Both the position numbers and the translations under genes were made by a program. Below the pieces are notes generated by a model, which did no database searches, was not told where the DNA came from, and worked only from the letters and a program-made list of their open reading frames with translations. Positions 48,659-54,762 of a DNA stretch of 54,762 bases are shown here, piece after piece. The DNA is taken from contig CAZAEH010000008.1 of NCBI GenBank assembly GCA_964484255.1, positions 1 through 54,762 on the forward strand. Direction: 5' to 3'. Positions within the stretch are counted from its first letter, which is position 1. Each line of letters opens with the position of its first letter. The stretch comes from UBA6215 sp964484255. GTDB taxonomy: Bacteria; Omnitrophota; Gorgyraeia; Pluralincolimonadales; Pluralincolimonadaceae.

Positions 48659-50764
48659 ATGGTAGAGCACCGTTCGGGTATTGAGCGCAGGCGATATATA
48701 AGGCTGAACACTGTATTCCCCGTCGAGCTTGAGGTCATCAGCCTCGATGACAAAGAGATATATTGCGAATTCCAGCAGGCCTTTACCCGGGACGTAAGCG
48801 AAGGAGGCATGTGCCTTGAGGTGAACAACCTCAAGGATGAACTTGCCGAAAAGCTTAACAAAAAATCCGCGAAGCTCCGCCTCCAGATAAACATGCCGTT
48901 TTCTACCAGGCCGATCGACGCCATCGCGGAAGCGGCTTGGATAAAGAAGATCCGGGAGCATCACCCTAATAAATATTTCATAGGCGTCTATTATGAGAAG
49001 ATATCGGAGAAAGAAAGGAAAAGCATAGTAAACCACGCGCGTTTCCTTATGCTCAGGCCATTTTTCGTCGCCGTGGCAATATTACTGCTTGCAGTTGCGG
49101 TGGCGGTCACAAGGGTTGAGTTGCTAAAGAAAGAAGCGCTCCGGAAAGAGACCGAGAGAAAGCTTGCCCTTATAGAATCCGAACGCACAAAACTTGCTCA
49201 GGCGATGGAAGAGTTGCGGCTCAACCGCACCGAGCTCGAATCCAAGATAAGCTCATTTGAGCAGGAAAGGGCGGACTTGGAGAAGAGACTCGAGGCGGCA
49301 AAAGCCGAGGCACTCGCGAAACCTGAGGAGATAGCACGGCTTGAAGAAGCCCTGACGAAAGCTTCGGCAAAGACGGATGAGCTTAATGCCGAGCTCGCCA
49401 GGGTCGTCGATTCCAAGAAGAACCTTGAGGACCAGTTAAAGGTCCTCGAGGAAATAAAAGCCTCCAAGCCGGTGAAAGTTGTCCTGGCCGCCGGAGGTGT
49501 CGTGGTAGGGAAAGTCGTTCTGGAGACCTCGGACTCCGTTAGGGTAGAGATTCCGACAGGGGTAATAACCCTCAAGAGGGACCTTATATCCTCTATGTCT
49601 ACCCCGAGCGAGGAAGAGATAGCGGAATTGGCCAGGGAAAGGCTTAAGCTTGAGCTTAGGGCAAAGGAAGTGGAAAAGAAGAGGGAGCTTGAACGTAAGG
49701 CGGCAGAAGAAAGGGAGAGGACCGAGAAGGTCATATCCAAGAAAGTGCCGGGAGAGCCTGAACAACTGATATCCAGGAACATACCGGAAAGAGGGGTTAC
49801 CGTAAAAGACAACAGGATATATGCCGACGGATCATTGTTCTTTATAAAAGGGATAGCTTACGGCGTAAGCGCGCCGGGCCTGCCGCCCGGTGTTGACGGC
49901 TGTTTTTCAAAGATCCCATTGTCGGTCTTCGAGAATGACTTCAGGATGATGAAGGCCGCCGGGATAAATACGATAAGGACCTACGAGCCGTTCCCGGACG
50001 CTTTGCTGGACCTTGCCGAGAAATACGACCTCAAAATAATAGAGCAGGTAGTCTATCCGTCCGCCTACACCGATTACTCCTCCGATATCGAGCTTAAAGC
50101 GATGAAGAGGATGGCTACAGAGGCCGTAAAGAAGCACAGGAACAGGAAGTGCATCCTTATGTGGTCGATCTGGAATGATGCCCCCTTCTGCTATGACGAA
50201 CCCGGCAACCCCGTACCCCGTTACGGTTTCGAGAAGGTGAATAATTTCATGAAGGAGATATACCTTGCCGTTAAAGCCGCGGATAAGAGCCGTCCGGTTA
50301 CGGCTGCCAACATCCTGAAGGTAAAAGGGTATGATTTGGGGTTTGATTTCCTGGATGTCATCGGCTGTAACGCTTATATAGGCGGCCACGGGTTCAATTG
50401 GCGAGGCAGGGATGAGGCGGTAAAGGCCGTCAAGGAGATGAAGGAGATATCAAAGAAATACAAGAAACCTATAATCATAACCGAGACCGGATACAGCACT
50501 TTTGTAAAGAAAGATTCACAGGACAAGGCCCTGAAGACGCAGATCGAAAGCGCAGAGGACGATCTTGCCGGGATAGTCATCTTTGAATGGACAGACGAAT
50601 GGTGGAAAGGCGGGAACCCGTCCGTCCAGGACAAGCATATAGAGGAATACTGGGGCATCCTTACCTGGGACAGGAAACCGAAACCGGGTTTTGAGGTCGT
50701 TTCGAAGCTGTTTAACTCAATACCAACCGATTCCCTTGGTTACAGGCCTTCCGTAAAAAATTAA
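48659..50764 (+). CDS. PilZ - transmembrane - coiled coil - glycosidase fusion protein
   Basis: A 701-residue membrane protein. Residues 5-125 form a PilZ domain with both c-di-GMP motifs intact: RRYIR at 11-15 and DVSEGG at 45-50. A single membrane helix spans about 133-150. A long coiled coil (152-270), a small beta module (270-310) and a second coiled coil (316-358) lead to a (beta/alpha)8 glycosidase-like domain (about 378-690). That domain contains FFIKGIAYG, MMKAAGINTIRTYEP, CILMWSIWND (acid/base position D507 instead of the usual Glu) and the nucleophile-type IITETGYS (E609), resembling clan GH-A families GH2/GH72. Topology suggests a cytosolic c-di-GMP sensor and a periplasmic enzyme domain. 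Confidence 0.85.
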   Translation: MVEHRSGIERRRYIRLNTVFPVELEVISLDDKEIYCEFQQAFTRDVSEGGMCLEVNNLKDELAEKLNKKSAKLRLQINMPFSTRPIDAIAEAAWIKKIREHHPNKYFIGVYYEKISEKERKSIVNHARFLMLRPFFVAVAILLLAVAVAVTRVELLKKEALRKETERKLALIESERTKLAQAMEELRLNRTELESKISSFEQERADLEKRLEAAKAEALAKPEEIARLEEALTKASAKTDELNAELARVVDSKKNLEDQLKVLEEIKASKPVKVVLAAGGVVVGKVVLETSDSVRVEIPTGVITLKRDLISSMSTPSEEEIAELARERLKLELRAKEVEKKRELERKAAEERERTEKVISKKVPGEPEQLISRNIPERGVTVKDNRIYADGSLFFIKGIAYGVSAPGLPPGVDGCFSKIPLSVFENDFRMMKAAGINTIRTYEPFPDALLDLAEKYDLKIIEQVVYPSAYTDYSSDIELKAMKRMATEAVKKHRNRKCILMWSIWNDAPFCYDEPGNPVPRYGFEKVNNFMKEIYLAVKAADKSRPVTAANILKVKGYDLGFDFLDVIGCNAYIGGHGFNWRGRDEAVKAVKEMKEISKKYKKPIIITETGYSTFVKKDSQDKALKTQIESAEDDLAGIVIFEWTDEWWKGGNPSVQDKHIEEYWGILTWDRKPKPGFEVVSKLFNSIPTDSLGYRPSVKN

Positions 50765-50773
50765 AAACGGGTC

Positions 50774-50802
50774 TTGACAAACCGGCGATCGCGTGATATC
50801 CT
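50774..50802 (+). promoter_or_regulatory. Promoter of the pyr operon
   Basis: A perfect TTGACA (50774-50779), a 17-base spacer and TATCCT (50797-50802) with an extended TGA just before it. Expected start is near 50809, a few bases before the PyrR-binding hairpin. Confidence 0.75.
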
Positions 50803-50815
50803 TAACATTTAGCAA

Positions 50816-50848
50816 CCTTTTAATCTGGCCCAGCGAGGCCGGAAAAGG
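50816..50848 (+). promoter_or_regulatory. PyrR-binding RNA hairpin (pyrimidine attenuator)
   Basis: CCTTTT (50816-50821) pairs with AAAAGG (50843-50848), enclosing GGCC, CAGCGA, GGCC. The loop CCAGCGAGGCC fits the PyrR-binding consensus CCNGNGAGGYU known from Bacillus pyr leaders. With UMP bound, PyrR is expected to stabilise this hairpin and favour the downstream terminator. Confidence 0.8.
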
Positions 50849-50856
50849 AGAGGAAG

Positions 50857-50952
50857 ATGTGCCATAACCATATAGAAGACTATCATACTGCCTGTAATCG
50901 GCAAAGTGCCGGTGACAGGCTTTTTTGTTGCCTTGGAGGGTCCGGCTTATGA
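50857..50952 (+). CDS. Possible 31-residue leader peptide overlapping the pyr attenuator
   Basis: An ATG with AGGAG 7 bases upstream opens a 31-codon frame beginning MCHNHIEDYHTACNRQ and ending CCLGGSGL. It runs straight through the attenuator terminator and its T tract. Its TGA overlaps the pyrR ATG (ATGA). E. coli pyrBI also uses a translated leader across its attenuator. Translation here could couple with or override the hairpins and feed ribosomes into pyrR. It could equally be a chance frame; the strong ribosome-binding site is partly shared with the PyrR hairpin. Confidence 0.4.
   Translation: MCHNHIEDYHTACNRQSAGDRLFCCLGGSGL
50890..50926 (+). terminator. Attenuator terminator of the pyr operon
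   Basis: GCCTGT (50890-50895) pairs with ACAGGC (50915-50920), with an inner stem CGGC/GCCG (50899-50902 and 50908-50911), followed by TTTTTT (50921-50926). It lies between the PyrR hairpin and pyrR, as in Bacillus-type pyr attenuation. Confidence 0.85.
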
Positions 50953-51497
50953 AGATAAAGGAAAAAGCCAAGGTTTTGGATGCTGAGCAGATAGACAAGT
51001 CACTTGTGCGCATAGCGCATGAGATACTCGAGAACAACAAGGACGTCGAGGAGCTGGCAATAGTAGGCATAAGGACAAGGGGCGCGATCCTTGCCCAAAG
51101 GTTGGCAGCAAAGATAGGCTCTATTAAGGGCAGCGCGGTGCCGGTGGGGGCGCTCGACATAACGCTTTACAGGGACGATCTTACTACGGTTGCAGAGCAG
51201 CCGGTAGTCCATAAAACCGAGATAGATTTTGACATACACGAAAGCGTTATAGTCCTTGTCGATGACGTGCTGTATACAGGCAGGACGATACGCTGCGCCC
51301 TGGACGCGCTTATAGATTTCGGCAGGCCGAAGAGCATACAGCTTGCTGTCCTGGTCGACAGGGGCCACAGGGAACTGCCGATACGCGCAGATTATGCGGG
51401 CAAGAACATACCAACCTCCCAGAAAGAAACGGTCCAGGTCAAGATAAAAGAGTCCGACGGCGTCGATGAAGTTGTCGTCGCGGAAAAGGAGGACTAA
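50949..51497 (+). CDS. pyrR: PyrR, pyrimidine operon regulator / uracil phosphoribosyltransferase
   Basis: A 182-residue PRTase-fold protein that binds pyr leader RNA when UMP is plentiful. The PRPP loop is VIVLVDDVLYTGRTIRCALD, preceded by LAIVGIRTRGAILAQRLA, and followed by AVLVDRGHRELPIRADYAGK and NIPTSQKETVQVKI, all PyrR signatures. I took the ATG at 50949 with GGAGGG 8 bases upstream; a TTG 8 codons earlier falls in the terminator region. The leader upstream holds a matching PyrR RNA site, and pyrB and pyrC follow in the same operon. Confidence 0.95.
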   Translation: MKIKEKAKVLDAEQIDKSLVRIAHEILENNKDVEELAIVGIRTRGAILAQRLAAKIGSIKGSAVPVGALDITLYRDDLTTVAEQPVVHKTEIDFDIHESVIVLVDDVLYTGRTIRCALDALIDFGRPKSIQLAVLVDRGHRELPIRADYAGKNIPTSQKETVQVKIKESDGVDEVVVAEKED

Positions 51498-51498
51498 G

Positions 51499-52437
51499 GT
51501 GACTGCTACCTGGAAGAAAAAAGACCTGTTGGACTTAGAAAGCCTTTCGGCGGAAGAGATAGAGCTTATACTTGAGACAACGGGTTCTTTTAAGGAGATA
51601 TCCCAGAGACCCATAAAGAAAGTCCCGACCCTGCGCGGCCAGACGGTGGTCCTCTTCTTCTTCGAGCCCTCGACAAGGACCCGCACTTCTTTCGAACTGG
51701 CCGCGAAACGCATGAGCGCGGACATAGTAAATATCCAGACCAGCGCCTCAAGCCTGACAAAGGGCGAGACCCTGAAAGACACTGCCAGGAATATCGAGGC
51801 GATGAAGGTGAACATAATAATAATGCGCCACTCTTGTTCCGGCGCCCCGCACATGCTGGCCGGTTCCGTCTCCCCGTCGATGATCAATGCCGGTGACGGA
51901 TCGCATGAGCACCCGACACAGGGGCTGCTCGATATCTTTACGATCAAGGAGCATAAAAAGAAGATAGAAGGCCTGAACGTCTCGATAATAGGGGATATAG
52001 CCCATTCGAGGGTGGCCAGGTCGAATATATGGGGGCTTACGAAACTTGGCGCAAAAGTGACCGTATGCGGCCCGGCGACGCTGATGCCCCCGGAAATAGA
52101 AAAATTAGGCGTAAAGGTCACCTATGATATAAAAGAGGCCATAGAAGGCGCGGACGTCATAAATATGCTCAGGATGCAATTGGAACGCCAGGGCCAGAAC
52201 CTCTTCCCGTCGATAAGGGATTACTCGATGGCTTTCGGCCTGGACGCGGGGAAGATGAAAATGGCAAAGAAGGACGTGCTTATAATGCATCCCGGCCCTA
52301 TTAACAGGGGGGTGGAAATAACCCCGGAGGTTGCAGACGGTCCGTATTCCGTCATACTCGAGCAGGTCACCAACGGGATTGCTGTCAGGATGGCCGTACT
52401 GTACCTGCTGTCCGGTGTCAAAGAGAGGGTCGAATAA
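51499..52437 (+). CDS. pyrB: Aspartate carbamoyltransferase catalytic subunit
   Basis: A 312-residue enzyme that condenses carbamoyl phosphate and aspartate. FFEPSTRTRTSFELAAKRM is the carbamoyl-phosphate loop, GSHEHPTQGLLDIFTI carries HPTQ, and IGDIAHSRVARSN and MHPGPINRGVEI complete the family pattern. The GTG at 51499 is preceded by AGGAGG at 6 bases; the longer frame lies inside pyrR. No pyrI regulatory subunit is seen. It follows pyrR by 1 base and precedes pyrC by 1 base. Confidence 0.96.
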   Translation: MTATWKKKDLLDLESLSAEEIELILETTGSFKEISQRPIKKVPTLRGQTVVLFFFEPSTRTRTSFELAAKRMSADIVNIQTSASSLTKGETLKDTARNIEAMKVNIIIMRHSCSGAPHMLAGSVSPSMINAGDGSHEHPTQGLLDIFTIKEHKKKIEGLNVSIIGDIAHSRVARSNIWGLTKLGAKVTVCGPATLMPPEIEKLGVKVTYDIKEAIEGADVINMLRMQLERQGQNLFPSIRDYSMAFGLDAGKMKMAKKDVLIMHPGPINRGVEITPEVADGPYSVILEQVTNGIAVRMAVLYLLSGVKERVE

Positions 52438-52438
52438 A

Positions 52439-53728
52439 ATGGACATTATCCTCAAGAACGGCCGCGTGGTAGATCCGGCCAACGGCCTGGATTCCGAAGC
52501 CGATATCCTGGTCAAAGCAGGTAAAGTTGCGCAGGTGGGGAAAGGCCTGAAGGCCCAGGCTGCCAGACAGGTGGATTGTAAGGGAAAGATCGTCCTGCCC
52601 GGCCTCATCGACTCGCATACCCATTTCAGGCAGCCCGGCAGGGAGGATGAGGAGGATTTTATCACCGGTTCACGGGCGGCCCTGAAAGGCGGTTTTGCCT
52701 CAGTATTGTGTATGGCGAACACCAATCCGGTAGTAGATAATAAAGGCGTGGTTGAGTATATATATTCCGAAGCAGCAAAAGCCGGCCTGATCAATATATA
52801 CACGGTTGCAGCCGTTACGAAGGGTCTCGAAGGGAAGGAACTCACCGAGACGGCCCAGATATCCGCGGCAGGCGCGAAAGCCCTCTCCGACGACGGTAAG
52901 CCCGTAATAAACTCTGAGGTGCTCCGGCGCGCGATGGAATACGCAAAGATGTTCGACTTGCCTATTATATCCCATTGTGAAGACCCCTCACTTTCGAGGA
53001 ACGGGGTAATGAACGAAGGGCTCCTGTCTACCAGGATGGGGCTTAAAGGCATACCGCGTGCTGCCGAGACGGTCATGGTAGCCAGGGACATAGAGATCGC
53101 TCGGCTCTCCGGCGCCAGGCTGCATATAGCCCATGTATCTACTAAAGAGAGCGTAGAAGCGGTGAGGCAGGCCAAGAAGAGGAAAATAGCGGTCACATGT
53201 GAAACATGTCCGCATTATTTTGTCCTGACCGAAGAGGCCGTTTCGGGGTATAATACGAATGCAAAGGTAAATCCCCCGCTAAGGACGCAGGAAGACGTAG
53301 AGGCAATAAAAAAGGGCCTTTCCGACGGGACGATAGACATGATATCCACCGACCATGCCCCTCATTCCGCGGAAGAGAAGGATGTGGAATTCGATTTTGC
53401 CGCTACAGGGATGATAGGCCTTGAATTTGCAGCCTCTCTGTCGTATATGGAACTGGTCAAGAAGAATGTCCTGGACTGGAAAGGATTTGTCGAGAAATTA
53501 TCGATGAATCCGTCGAAACTTCTCGGCCTGAAGCATAAAGGGTCCTTTTCCGAAGGCGCAGATGCCGATATAACGGTATTTGATCCCTCCGGCACAAGGA
53601 AGGTAGAGATCTCAAATATTGAATCCAAGTCGAAGAACACCCCGCTGCTCGGAAGGGAGCTTACCGGCACCGCGGCGATCGTTATCGTAGGCGGTAAGAT
53701 AAAATACGAAAACGGGAAATTTTGCTAA
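52439..53728 (+). CDS. pyrC: Dihydroorotase (long, class I type)
   Basis: A 429-residue zinc amidohydrolase that cyclises carbamoyl aspartate. LPGLIDSHTHFRQPGREDEED carries the HxH and substrate residues, MANTNPVVD follows, and metal-binding histidines appear in IISHCEDPS and HIAHVSTKESV. The catalytic Asp is in MISTDHAPHSAEEK. The C-terminal ADADITVFDPSG is typical. It begins 1 base after pyrB; pyrR-pyrB-pyrC matches the order in Gram-positive and Thermus pyr operons. Confidence 0.95.
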   Translation: MDIILKNGRVVDPANGLDSEADILVKAGKVAQVGKGLKAQAARQVDCKGKIVLPGLIDSHTHFRQPGREDEEDFITGSRAALKGGFASVLCMANTNPVVDNKGVVEYIYSEAAKAGLINIYTVAAVTKGLEGKELTETAQISAAGAKALSDDGKPVINSEVLRRAMEYAKMFDLPIISHCEDPSLSRNGVMNEGLLSTRMGLKGIPRAAETVMVARDIEIARLSGARLHIAHVSTKESVEAVRQAKKRKIAVTCETCPHYFVLTEEAVSGYNTNAKVNPPLRTQEDVEAIKKGLSDGTIDMISTDHAPHSAEEKDVEFDFAATGMIGLEFAASLSYMELVKKNVLDWKGFVEKLSMNPSKLLGLKHKGSFSEGADADITVFDPSGTRKVEISNIESKSKNTPLLGRELTGTAAIVIVGGKIKYENGKFC

Positions 53729-53742
53729 AAAGGAGGAACTCA

Positions 53743-54057
53743 ATGGGTCTAAGGCTGATCAGGATCTCGGCATCTGTGGTCATCATGTCGGTCATATTGG
53801 GTTGCGCCGCGCCTTCGATAGGTCTTGCAGGGAAGGAAAAGCTTGAAGCCAAAGATTGGCTTGCTGCAGGCGACCTGGCGTTCAAGAACAAGGACTGGGA
53901 TAACGCCCAGTATTTTTATGAACTTGTCCTGAAGAAATACCCGGAATCTTATTACGGGAAGAAGGCTAAGGAGAACCTCGGTTATGTGGATTATCACAGG
54001 AGTCCCGCAGGGAAGGCCGTGGATGCAGGCAAGGATGCTCTTTCCCCGATATTATAG
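53743..54057 (+). CDS. Small TPR lipoprotein
   Basis: A 104-residue predicted lipoprotein. The signal sequence ISASVVIMSVILGC ends in a lipobox (LG|C), so the mature chain should be lipidated at Cys and anchored in the cell envelope. DWLAAGDLAFKNKDWDNAQYFYELVLKKYPESYYGKKAKENLGYV is one TPR plus the start of a second, as at the N terminus of YfiO/BamD-like proteins, but the protein stops soon after. AGGAGG lies 6 bases before the ATG; a frame 7 codons longer overlaps pyrC. Function unknown. Confidence 0.75.
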   Translation: MGLRLIRISASVVIMSVILGCAAPSIGLAGKEKLEAKDWLAAGDLAFKNKDWDNAQYFYELVLKKYPESYYGKKAKENLGYVDYHRSPAGKAVDAGKDALSPIL

Positions 54058-54075
54058 GATAGACGGCGGCTGGAA

Positions 54076-54762
54076 GTGGAATTTATAGCTGACCTCCACA
54101 TACACTCTAAGTATAGCCGCGCTACATCGGGATCGATGAATCCCGATGAACTGGCGCGTTGGGCAAAGATCAAAGGTATATCGGTCATTGGCACCGGGGA
54201 TTTTACCCATCCTCTCTGGCTTTCCGAGCTTTCTGAAAAGCTTAAGCAAGGGCCTGAGGGGTTGTATGAATACGGCGGGGCCCGTTTTATGCTGACCGCG
54301 GAGGTCTTTAACAACTTCCATTCCGCGGGAAGGTCCAAGAGGATCCATAACATAGTTTTTGCTCCGGATATCGCAACGGCGGAGAAACTCAATACCGTGC
54401 TGTCCGGATACGGGGACCTGGTCTCGGACGGACGGCCTATACTTAATATGACGGCCGAGGACCTGGTCAAGGCTTGTCTCGATGTCTGCCCTGATTGTAT
54501 GGTTGTCCCGGCGCATATATGGACGCCGCATTTCTCGGCTTTCGGTTCGGTATCGGGGTTTGACAGCATAGAAGAATGCTTTGGCAGCCAGGCGTGCAAT
54601 ATACATTGCCTGGAGACCGGGCTTTCATCGGACCCGGCGATGAACTGGAGGATAAGCGCGCTCGACAAGTACTCGCTTATCTCCAATTCTGATTCGCATT
54701 CTCCGCAAAAGATCGGGAGGGAGGCGAACGTCTTCGATTGCGAGATGTCATATACCGGCATA
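54076..54762 (+). CDS. PHP-domain protein, endonuclease Q-like (partial)
   Basis: The first 229 codons of a PHP-fold metal-dependent nuclease; the 3' end is outside the window. EFIADLHIHSKYSRATSGSM carries the HxH metal motif, then LARWAKIKGISVIGTGDFTHP, AEVFNNFHSAGRSKRIHNIV, VVPAHIWTPHFSAFGS and ISNSDSHSPQKIGREAN. This block order matches EndoQ/TIGR00375 proteins, which cut DNA 5' of deaminated or damaged bases. The GTG start is the only common start codon after the upstream in-frame stop at 54055. It begins 18 bases after the lipoprotein gene. Confidence 0.85.
   Translation, partial: MEFIADLHIHSKYSRATSGSMNPDELARWAKIKGISVIGTGDFTHPLWLSELSEKLKQGPEGLYEYGGARFMLTAEVFNNFHSAGRSKRIHNIVFAPDIATAEKLNTVLSGYGDLVSDGRPILNMTAEDLVKACLDVCPDCMVVPAHIWTPHFSAFGSVSGFDSIEECFGSQACNIHCLETGLSSDPAMNWRISALDKYSLISNSDSHSPQKIGREANVFDCEMSYTGI

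Noticed and set aside
51000..52121. A 373-codon open frame on the minus strand
   Set aside because: Antisense to pyrR and pyrB, both with complete catalytic motifs; no ribosome-binding site or family resemblance.
52105..53196. A 363-codon open frame on the minus strand
   Set aside because: Antisense to pyrB and pyrC; low-complexity product and no domain recognised.
1..54762. CRISPR array, insertion sequence, prophage or rRNA operon
   Set aside because: No regularly spaced repeats, transposase or integrase motifs, phage structural genes or rRNA-like blocks were seen on either strand.

Overview
This is a 54.8 kb metagenome-style contig (one 10-N scaffold gap at 3687-3696) from the chromosomal replication-origin region of a Gram-negative bacterium. 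The gene order rpmH-rnpA-yidD-yidC-jag-mnmG-parA-parB on one side and dnaA-[oriC]-dnaN-dciA-gyrB-gyrA on the other, with two parS sites, fixes it as an origin. LpxA, a secretin and a lipoprotein imply an outer membrane. Twin planctomycete/Omnitrophota-style pseudopilins, very many glycosyltransferases and an EndoQ-like nuclease suggest an uncultured lineage such as Candidatus Omnitrophota; that placement is inference. Genes are densely packed and no gene-free stretch exceeds 300 bases. No rRNA, CRISPR array, insertion sequence or prophage was seen.

Layout. 1-8767 (minus): one run of genes for a cell-surface polysaccharide, reading diguanylate cyclase, secretin, Wzz-type chain-length protein, BY-kinase, GT2, O-antigen polymerase/ligase, GT4. 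8788-9141: tRNA-Leu and tRNA-Cys with two hairpins. 9173-10067 (minus): two pseudopilin genes that share a 398-bp identical block. 10142-13501 (minus): housekeeping operon ndk-yicC-gmk-rpoZ-coaC-coaB. 13560-28302: a second polysaccharide locus with four multi-membrane GT-C-like proteins, a polyprenol-phosphate sugar synthase-like GT2, three tandem paralogous GT2 enzymes, a Wzm/Wzt ABC exporter and two GT4 enzymes. 28299-35396 (minus): GT4-parB-parA, mnmG, jag-N, yidC, yidD, rnpA, rpmH. 35464-43464 (plus): dnaA, oriC, dnaN, dciA-like, gyrB, gyrA. 43478-50764 (plus): tRNA-Glu, a secreted CBM-like protein, nagA, glmS, rsmI, lpxA and a PilZ-TM-glycosidase fusion. 50774-53728 (plus): a PyrR-attenuated pyrR-pyrB-pyrC operon. 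53743 to the end: a small TPR lipoprotein and a partial EndoQ-like PHP protein.

How it works together. The window is rich in envelope polysaccharide functions: Wzy/Wzz and ABC-type export, amino-sugar supply (NagA and GlmS both make GlcN-6-P) and the first lipid A step (LpxA). Two c-di-GMP elements bracket it: a GGDEF protein heading the Wzz operon, and a PilZ domain with intact ligand motifs joined through a membrane helix to a predicted periplasmic glycosidase. The most unusual points are this PilZ-glycosidase fusion, the secretin sitting where a Wza-type exporter would be expected, apparent leaderless promoters in front of three GT-C-type genes, an mnmG with no standard start codon, and a PyrR attenuator overlapped by a 31-codon leader ORF.
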